From the NCBI GenBank assembly GCA_963930775.1, contig OZ005694.1, forward strand, positions 1,798,001 through 1,862,000: a stretch of DNA of 64,000 nt. The letters run 5' to 3'. Every line of letters begins with the position of its first letter. Within the stretch, counting starts at the first letter, position 1. This DNA is from Cliona cf. orientalis. Taxonomy: Eukaryota > Porifera > Demospongiae > Clionaida > Clionaidae. A program made the translations under genes and the position numbers. Positions 56,622 through 64,000 of this stretch are shown here, one piece after another. The notes under the pieces are model-generated. The model was not told where the DNA came from, did not search any database, and saw only the letters and a program-made list of their open reading frames with translations.

Positions 56622-57129
56622 TGTCGAGCAATTTTTTCACAGCTTATGTCTACCACAATAATCAATTAAGAGGTAATAGGAAGAGTGAGAGATCCTATGA
56701 AGGTGCATGCACAGACATGCAGCAGCGAGACTCAATCTGACTAGTGCAACAGAACTCAGTGATTTAAATACAGTAGGTCATGCATGGATGCATGGTAGAG
56801 CCGGTCATATATGCATGTATGAGAAATTAAGAAGCAGAGCTAATTAAGGACTCCAGATAGTATGGCAGCCAATAGCACACCCCCTAGCTATTTGTGATCT
56901 GGGAAACATGACAGATGTTTACTCATAAGTGCCCTGCTGTCAGCTACAGCCACTGACTCAGGGGAAATCAACCCTCTCATGGGCGATGCCCATGCAATTT
57001 TACTATACCACGCAAGTGTTTTTGGCAATCTATACGATATTCATAGTCATTCTTCCTATTTGAGGTCTCTATGGACCTTCCCTTACTTCTCTGTGGCTTC
57101 AGGTCATGACCAACTGTAGCTACGTAATA
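56622..57129. repeat. Type B upstream block, duplicate of 6838-7341
   Basis: Closely matches the left copy through the TTCTCTGTGGCTTCAGGTCATGACC block, then passes directly into the relic at 57130, giving the pre-insertion arrangement for 7341-9836. The TTAA site is CATAAG here. Confidence 0.75.
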
Positions 57130-58386
57130 CACAGTGCTATATTTCGGTATCTGGTAAACCACAGAGTTGTTGTTGAAAAAGAGTAATTTGGAATAATTAC
57201 CAACAATGATAGAGGGGTGGACACCTGTTTCTATATAAATTGCACCACCTTTCACTTGTGCTGAATTCTTAATGATTTATTAGTGTTAATATTAATGCTT
57301 TCATATGTAAATAAATATTACAGAATTCATAGTAAACTTCACTGATATATTAGTGCTAATATAAATAATTTCCATTGCTCCTCCAGATGTCATTGCTCTA
57401 TCATCATAAGAATTCGATACCATTTGTGTTTACATGAACAGTTGAATTTTCTACAACTAGAGCTCCTCCATAATCTGCTGAGTTGTGGTTGAAATTGAGG
57501 TTTGCTTCACTATCCTCAATCACTTTGAAGATAAACTGCTCCTCCAGCTGCGGTATGGTTGTATTATTGGGAATATCACACATGATTCAGCACCTATAGT
57601 AATCATTTCACCGTCCTCCATGAATAGGCCTGGGCCAAATATTCGTGAATAATTTTTTTGAATAATAGAAGTTGAATAATGGACATGTAAACTTCTCAAG
57701 GAAGTAGTGTGCATACACAATGTGTGCTTAAAATAGAAAACTTTGTGTCATGTGATATGAGTCTGTGATCAAATGGAGGAAGCACTTGAGCAAACAGTTC
57801 TGATAACTAGTTCAGGTAACTAGTCAGTGATCATTTTTGGGAGTGCTGAAAGTTCCTTTAGCCTTAAAAGAGAAAATTTTCATGTAATCCGGCACTTGTT
57901 GGCCACAATGTACATGTACAATGTCATTCTGGTCATATTCATGTTTCATTTGCATTTTGTCAACTTTTTTAAGAGCAGTTAATAGGTTACTTTCTCTTGA
58001 ATAATGGGGTAGATAAGTGAAGAACAGCTAATTATTTGAAAATTTAAAGGAATATTTGGCCCATGAACATCACTCCAACACTCATAGCAGAAGTATACAA
58101 AGCAAATAAGCAGTATTATTCATGAAGACCACCCTTGCTTTAGCACCAATGTGCATCATTGCATTCACCCCAGATACTGCTCCTCCATAACTAATACATG
58201 TTAGGTTTAATAAAGTACACAATTCCACCTGTAGTGATGTAGACATAGCTGACTAGGTGAGCAGCTGCTGTTTCCAGGGGAAGAGCTGAGAGGCTTTACT
58301 GGCTTAACATGATACACCGTACCCTTAGTTAGCCTGACACAAATTGACTCAAATATCAAGATGAAGAGAAGAGATAGCAGCCTCAT
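57130..58386 (-). pseudogene. Badly decayed POMP-family relic, duplicate of 9836-11059
   Basis: 58207-58434 contains MRLLSLLFILIFESICVRL and TKGTVYHVKPVKPL, then a broken Cys module. 58120-58190 keeps the KARVVFMNN region, 57420-57500 SEANLNF..GGAL, and 57150-57255 GGAIYIETGVHPSIIVGNYSKLLFFNN. A non-family stretch at about 57640-58075 is shared with the 10-kb relic, so the decay predates the duplication. Confidence 0.8.
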
Positions 58387-58692
58387 TGTCAAGCTATTTT
58401 TTCGCAGCTTATGTCTACCTACCACAATAAACAACTATATATGAGATAGCAAGAAGAGTAAGAGATCCTGCAAAGGTGCATGCATAGCTAGACACACAGC
58501 AGCAAGACTCAATTTGACAAGTGCAATAGAACTCAGTGACTTAAATACTCAGTAAATACAGCAGGTTATATGTGGGTGCATGGTAGGACAATTGATATTA
58601 TATTATGCATGTATACACGAGGAATTAAGAAGCAAAGCTAGCTAACTGAGGACTACAGAATGATAGTATGGCAGCTAATAGCACATCCCCTA
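58387..58692. repeat. Duplicate of 11060-11355
   Basis: Type B upstream block (AGAACTCAGTGACTTAAATA) ending at the retrotransposon junction after GCACATCCCCTA. Confidence 0.7.
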
Positions 58693-58763
58693 AGTTTTTT
58701 TTTTTTTTTTTTTTTTTTTTCAAGGCGACCAGAACACTAAGCAGAAAAAAAAATTTGTCCAGA

Positions 58764-58898
58764 AAACCACATAATACACCTAGGATGCACAGTAGAGCCA
58801 ATGCAAGCCGCAGGCAGCCTAAACTTCAATTTTGTCAAAAAGTTGGTAAAAGTCGTCAGAAATCCACATAATACACCTAGGATGCACAGTAGAGCCTT
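58764..58898. repeat. Two direct repeats in the retrotransposon 3' UTR
   Basis: CCACATAATACACCTAGGAT plus about 15 further bases occurs at 58767 and 58864. Confidence 0.75.
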
Positions 58899-59377
58899 AC
58901 AAAGCAAGCAAACAACCTATACTCCAATTTTGAGAGTTTTTCTAAATAACGCACACCACGGGAATTTCCCGTTTTTCACGTAGCGCGTGGGCGGAAAACA
59001 TTGCAAACGTATGGCTTCCCTATACAAACATATGGGAAACTTCAAAGGACCGTAACTTTAATTCTAAGGTGTGAATCAAAATTCCGCTTCCAAGAAATTT
59101 CCAGGCACGATCCATTCTGCGTGCTCATATGAATAGTTTGTCGTGAATAGCTTCCCAGTGTCTCAAACATTATTTACATTAAATCTTTTTTTTTTCTACT
59201 TAGTGTTTAATTTACGCGAAAATAATATTATTAAGAGCACATGAAATAGCATAATAACAGCTAGTAAGTGCATGATAAAGATAATTATGATTAATACTAT
59301 ATACATACATACTTAGAATGTGTGGGAGGATGCAAAAAGCCTTAAAGAACGTTTAAAAGAATAAAAGGATGTACAAC

Positions 59378-62175
59378 TTACAATATGATCAGGCAAACCA
59401 TTCCACAATGAAGTAACGTGGGGCACAAATGAGTAAAAAAGGAATTAGTCCTAGCGAAAGGTCTATGGATAAGTAGAGATGATCTAGAGCGGGTCTGCAT
59501 GATATGGTCAAAGGATCTGAAGTGGATAATGTCACCTTGGAAAACAAAAAGCTTATTTATGATTTTGTACAGTGTACATAATTTTAAAAAGGCCCTCCTG
59601 TTTCTGAGTGATGGTAAATCAGCTTGCTGAAGTAAGGTATCCGAGTCAGAATGCCAGTCTTTGAGACATATTCTTAGCGCAAATCTCTGGACCCTCTCGA
59701 GAAGTACAATATCTTTTATCAGGTGGGGATCCCAAACTGAGGAGCAATACTCTAAAATTGGTCTGACTGTGGACAAGTAGAGCTTAAGCAAAGCTGGAGT
59801 TGCCAAGTGTTTATAGAATTTTCGGTAGACGAGGCCTGCGACCTTCCTGGCTTTAGAAGAGATTTTGCTAATATGTTTGGACCAGGATAGATCAGATGTG
59901 ATCGTGACGCCGAGATATTTCATTTCAGAGACTTGATCAATGGGTGTACTTTCAATAAGAATTGGAGGAAAAGTTTGCACGAGACTGAATCTTTTGCGTG
60001 TCACCACCATGTATTTGCATTTCGCTGGATTGATGCTCAAATGTCGGTGCTTGAGCCATATTGACACAGTATTGATGTCGGACTGGTATTGTTGGTAGTC
60101 GGTCACGGAGTGGATGGGTTTGTATAACAAAATATCATCTGCATACAGCATCATCCTTGTTCCAGCAGAGAGCTTCAGATCCTGAATAGAATTTATATAC
60201 AGCAGAAATAGGAGAGGTCCAAGAACCGAACCCTGGGGAACACCAGAGAGGACGACACTTTCATGGGATGTGCACCCATTTACAACCACCCTTTGCTTTC
60301 TATCTGTAAGGTATGAGACTAGCCACTTCAGTACACTGCTAGGTAGTCCAAGATTACTTAGAACTTCCATTAATTGACGATGTGGTACAGAATCAAAAGT
60401 TTTGCGTAGATCCAGAAAAGTAGCACATACTTCCATGGAATTTTCAAGATGGAGATGCCAATCATGAATGGTAGATAACAAGGCAAGTGAGGTCGACTTC
60501 CCGGCCTGGAATCCCCACTGGTTGGTAAAAGAGTAGTCCCTTGATTGAAGATGTTGTAGTATCACGTTGAAGATGTGTGTTTCTAAGCATTTACTAATAA
60601 TGCAGAGCAGTGAAATCGGACGATAGTTTGAAGTAGAGGATGGATCGCCACCTTTAGGAATTGGTACAATATTTTAAAGTTTCCAGGAACTCGGTAGTTT
60701 GCCAACCTTGATACTTAGATTGAACAGTTTAGTTAAAGATGGAGCTATACTATAAGCAGTGGCCTTGAGCATACGAGCAGAGATTTTGTCTGGACCAGTA
60801 GCTTTGGAAGAGTCAAGCTTTCCCAGGATGTCTGCAACTTCTTCCACCGTGCACAAGAGATCTTGGGTGCAACCATTAGGATCAGATGGAATTGAATTGA
60901 AATCCTCAGGTAGCTACCAGTGGAGGAACTTGATTATTGAAGCACATTGAAAAGAAATCGTTAAGCATCTCAGATTTGTCCATGCTGGAATCTGCAATGC
61001 GGTTCTCATAATTTAATGTTGGAATGGAGCTATCCGACTTATTGATCGATTTGAATACACTCCAGAATTTCTTTGAGTCTTTTATACTAGAAGAGAGCTT
61101 ACTAAAGAAGGAGGCTTTGGCTTTGCGTAACTGTTTTGTTGCAAGGTTTCGTAATCGTTTGTACCTGTAATATTGAATAGAGGACGGTGATCTCTTTACA
61201 AGTCTATACATTTTGTTTCTGTTTCTGATTGCCAGAAGAGTAGCTCTATTCATCCAAGGTAATTTGTTTTTGGTCTTAACAATGGTCTGGGGGATGCATC
61301 TTTCCATTATCTGTAGAAAATTTTCACTCCACTGTGACCAGCTGGTGTCTACATCATCTGAAAGAATTGAGTCCCAGGAGAAACCTTCAATAAGTTCACA
61401 TGCCATATCAAAGTTGGCTCTAGAGTAGACCCAGACTTTCCTATTTTGTCCAGTAGGTTTCTCATAACTGTTTTTGAAATTGAGCCTCACCTCAATACAA
61501 TTGTGGTCAGATGTGCCTAGAGGGGGTAAAATTGTACAAGAAGACAAAATAGAGGGATTAGAAAGCAAGACATAATCAATAATAGAGGGATTTCCTAAAT
61601 GGGATAGGTGAGTAGGGTCACAAGGAATCACATAACTCAACAAACCTAGAGTACAAATGAGAAGGTGTATGATTCAGATAATCAATATTGAAGTCACCCA
61701 CTAAAATAAAATTTGAAAAATTTACAATACCTAAAGATACAATAGCTGATACAAAATCTTCAAAGTAAGAAATGTCAGTACAAGGAGGGCGGTAAAAAAC
61801 TCCAATACAAATTTTTTGCCTACAAAAATTTACAGAAAGAGGTAAAAACTCACAGTTATAGGACAGGGGAATAATAGAACATGATATATTGCTTTTAACA
61901 AAAATAAGAATACCACCACCATGCCTGTCCCTGTCCCTTCTAAAAATAGTGTAGCCTGGTAGTTGAATTTCTTTATCGGCAATGGTGTTACAAAGCCAAG
62001 ATTCTACAACACAAATTACATGGTAATTACCTAGAGTACAAATGGCATGAAGCTCATCTAGTTTAAACAAAATACTGCACGCATTAAGATACAACAAATT
62101 AAGACATGTATTTGGGTGACTTACATTATGATTTACACCATTTAAATGTTTTCCATCTCTAGGATGTTGGGGCAA
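59378..62175 (-). pseudogene. Endonuclease/reverse transcriptase ORF of a non-LTR retrotransposon, broken
   Basis: Minus-strand order. The APE-type endonuclease lies in 61618-62175 (LNLLYLNACSILFKLDEL, GVFYRPP, VGDFNIDYLN). After a frameshift it continues in 60906-61643 (SIIDYVLLS, LGTSDHNCIEVRL). A linker and second frameshift follow. The RT begins in 60674-60856 (LDSSKATGPDKISARMLK, PSSWKL) and after a TAA continues in 59378-60565, with FLDLRKTFDSVPH, GVPQGSVLGPLLFLLYIN and the catalytic LYADDILLY, then KCKYMVVTRK, YLGVTITSDLSWSKHI and RPILEYCSSVWDP. The final residues are frameshifted. The Jockey/CR1-like layout is clear, but the element is dead as it stands. The relic at 15763-16455 is related yet clearly divergent. 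Confidence 0.85.
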
Positions 62176-62262
62176 GTGGTCTAGCTATATCCCTGGGGTT
62201 GAGTCCTGCACCTGATCCAAACAAGATTGGGAAAGGGAATTTGGGTTTGGTTTGGGTTTGTG

Positions 62263-63614
62263 ATCTGGGAAACATGAGTCACGGATGTTTACTCGTAAGT
62301 GCCCTGCTGTCTGCTAGCCACTGACTCTGAGAAATTAAGGAAGATGGTCAAAATAACTATGATGTAAGTAAGGATCCTAAATGCTTTTGACTAGTGATCA
62401 TTAGTGGGGATCATCCTTGGCAAATACAGCATAGTAGTTCTGGGAAGCATGAGGATGTTTACAGCAGATTTAAGACAACACCTACCTGATAGCGTGTTAC
62501 ATGGTTCATGGGCCATAATACAGGTACCTCACCCAGTGGTAAGACTCAGACACCACACTAGCTTAATTTGGGATACAAGTGCTGTATGACCATTTTAGCC
62601 CTGTGGCCAATATTGTTGAATTCCAAGCAGCTACTAGCCACTGAGTTGGGGGAGGGGGGATTAAGGAAGCCAGATTGTCACAATTAACCATGACTAATTG
62701 TTCACTAATATAGGTTGCTGATTTTGGTATTAGTGATTTAGTGGGGGAGCCCTTGTCAACTAGAAATTGGTACAGTATCATAGTAGTATCCTGTGTACTA
62801 AAGTGCCCAATTGCAAGGACATGCACTCAAACAACTTGCAATTTTGGTCCATATGGATATTTTATCAATATAGATCTGCTATACATTGGCACCCTGGCAC
62901 TCACCCTATAACACTATGGAAACTCTATGATGTACACTGAGTAGAACCCCACTAACGGACACCTGCGATATCAGAGCTAACGGGCAATTCTGAATATCCA
63001 GATTGTATTTCCATAGATTTCAATATGTTTTTTTTCCATGAATTAGAGTTATTTAATTATTTAAATATGCTTTTTTTCTACTTAGTGTGTGATAATTATT
63101 TGTCTATAATACTTTTTGCTTAGCAAAGGATGCACAATAGCTGACACAAAAAATAGCTAATCGTGTGTATATCCCATAAACGAAATATTAAAATTATATT
63201 GATACAAAAGTTATAATTATTACATCCCTAGTATAAATTTACTTTTCTGAAACAGTAAAGGTATCGAATCATAAGGGTATCGAATCGTGAAATTTGGCAC
63301 AGATACAGGTAAATATAAAAAATGATTCTAGAAATATTTTAAAGTTTGTCATAGGTTTTCATTTTCAAGTTATGCCACTTTAAAGCATTTGACGATTACG
63401 TAACATTACATAACTTGAGGATGTTACTTACATACATAGTGATCCTTTACCATATACATGCAATGAAGCTAAAATATACTAGGGATGTGGTAATTGTTTC
63501 ATAGTAGTGTAAAATAAGATACAGTACACAAATGAAGAATGTGTATAAGTAATGATAAAGTGAGTAATAGTTAGTGAGGTAGCCTTTTAAAAGCCTGTAA
63601 GCTGCTCGCAGTAA
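62263..63614. repeat. Ancestral intergenic segment with empty sites
   Basis: 62263-62450 is collinear with the uninterrupted parts of 11353-13405 and with 43430-43600. 62560-62940 is collinear with 43730-44440. 62943-62975 (AGTAGAACCCCACTAACGGACACC) looks like one end of a pogo-type element. 63515-63614 repeats 14570-14690. No gene seen. Confidence 0.6.
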
Positions 63615-63814
63615 NNNNNNNNNNNNNNNNNNNNNNNNNNNNNNNNNNNNNNNNNNNNNNNNNNNNNNNNNNNNNNNNNNNNNNNNNNNNNNNNNNNNNN
63701 NNNNNNNNNNNNNNNNNNNNNNNNNNNNNNNNNNNNNNNNNNNNNNNNNNNNNNNNNNNNNNNNNNNNNNNNNNNNNNNNNNNNNNNNNNNNNNNNNNNN
63801 NNNNNNNNNNNNNN
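63615..63814. other. Assembly gap, 200 N
   Basis: Exactly 200 unresolved bases. The sequence just left of it is a dispersed repeat, a likely reason for the gap. The 111-codon frame spanning it is meaningless. Confidence 0.98.
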
Positions 63815-64000
63815 ATAGTTATCTACTTCCTGTGATCGACCATAATAATTATACCAAAATTGGCAATGAACTTTGAGGTGGCTAAAAGATATACATATGT
63901 CCGGACAGATTACGGGAAGCACATGTGTGCTATCTGTACTTAAGTCTTATTCTAATTAATTCACGGTTTTTAGCCAAAAGCACTGCTGTAAAAGATTTGG

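Larger units (their letters stand above)
58693..62262 (-). mobile_element. Non-LTR retrotransposon (APE endonuclease + RT), decayed
   Basis: The boundaries come from the unoccupied paralogue at 11346-11360 (CCCCTATTTGTGATCTGGG). Here CCCCTA is followed by 26 T (58695-58720, the minus-strand poly(A) tail), and homology resumes at GTGATCTGGG near 62262. The 3' UTR contains a 97-bp-period repeat (58764-58898). Coding remains lie at 59378-62175. The 5' end has a short GGGTTTGG-type repeat (62229-62262). Confidence 0.8.

Noticed and set aside
2112..58386. Bacterial (Chlamydia-type) contamination as source of the Pmp-like genes
   Set aside because: Flanking SINEs, MITEs, retrotransposons and spliced Lon exons are eukaryotic, and the C-terminus is a polytopic helical region instead of an autotransporter barrel.
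63587..63922. Open frame across the N run
   Set aside because: It consists largely of unresolved bases.

Overview
The window looks like animal nuclear DNA, most probably from a sponge (a demosponge such as Amphimedon is my best guess; this is inference). The signs are AT-rich sequence with large proteins, polyadenylation-type AATAAA sites, tRNA-derived SINEs, APE-type non-LTR retrotransposons, and many short inverted-repeat (MITE-like) elements with TTAA, TA or 9-bp target duplications. Nothing resembles a bacterial operon. A run of 200 N at 63615-63814 marks an assembly gap.

The backbone is one tandem family on the minus strand. Its members encode a large intronless membrane protein: signal peptide, Cys- and Asn-rich N-terminal module, right-handed beta-helix built from GGA[VIL] / FxxN repeats like those of chlamydial polymorphic outer-membrane proteins (POMP/Pmp), Cys-rich juxtamembrane modules, then about ten membrane helices and a short acidic tail. 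I count about eleven copies or relics plus one small internal fragment: 2112-2690 (N-terminal relic), 3120-6824 (one in-frame stop), 9836-11059 (relic), 16890-17512 (C-terminal relic), 21100-24746, 25100-25300 (small fragment), 25816-29601, 33351-39932, 41637-42441 (N-terminal piece), 47055-50669 (the only long open copy), 53006-56621 and 57130-58386 (relic). There are two N-terminal subfamilies. Type A reads AET(K)..VY..PTEPL (copies at 2.1, 21, 26 and 47 kb). Type B reads TEGTVYHVKPVKPL (3, 34, 41, 53 and 57 kb; the 10-kb relic is its close duplicate). Each type keeps its own upstream sequence.

Region by region. 1-2.1 kb holds a long hairpin and an arm repeated in inverse orientation at 51.6-52.8 kb. 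2.1-11.1 kb holds copies 1-3, with nested TTAA-type MITEs. 11.4-17.5 kb is a transposon cluster (TTAA MITE, pogo-like MITE with a nested hAT-like element, foldbacks, SINE, RT relic) ending in a family relic. 17.9-20.6 kb, 31.8-32.8 kb and 44.8-45.6 kb are three copies of a unit joining a peroxisomal Lon protease (LONP2-like) 3' gene fragment to the tail of an unidentified ORF. 21-29.6 kb holds two pseudogenes. 33-40 kb is a pseudogene split by a 2.8-kb transposon that itself contains two MULE-type MITEs. 40.7-41.6 kb has foldbacks and two hammerhead-like motifs. 47-50.7 kb is the open copy. 53-58.7 kb is a pseudogene plus a relic duplicated from 6.8-11.3 kb. 58.7-62.3 kb is a decayed non-LTR retrotransposon, followed by repeats to the end.

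The family probably makes a polymorphic cell-surface protein (adhesion or recognition; not demonstrated). The many near-identical broken copies around one open copy could serve as a donor pool for gene conversion, but that is inference. Paralogous segments give several natural empty sites, which fix transposon ends and target duplications directly from this sequence.
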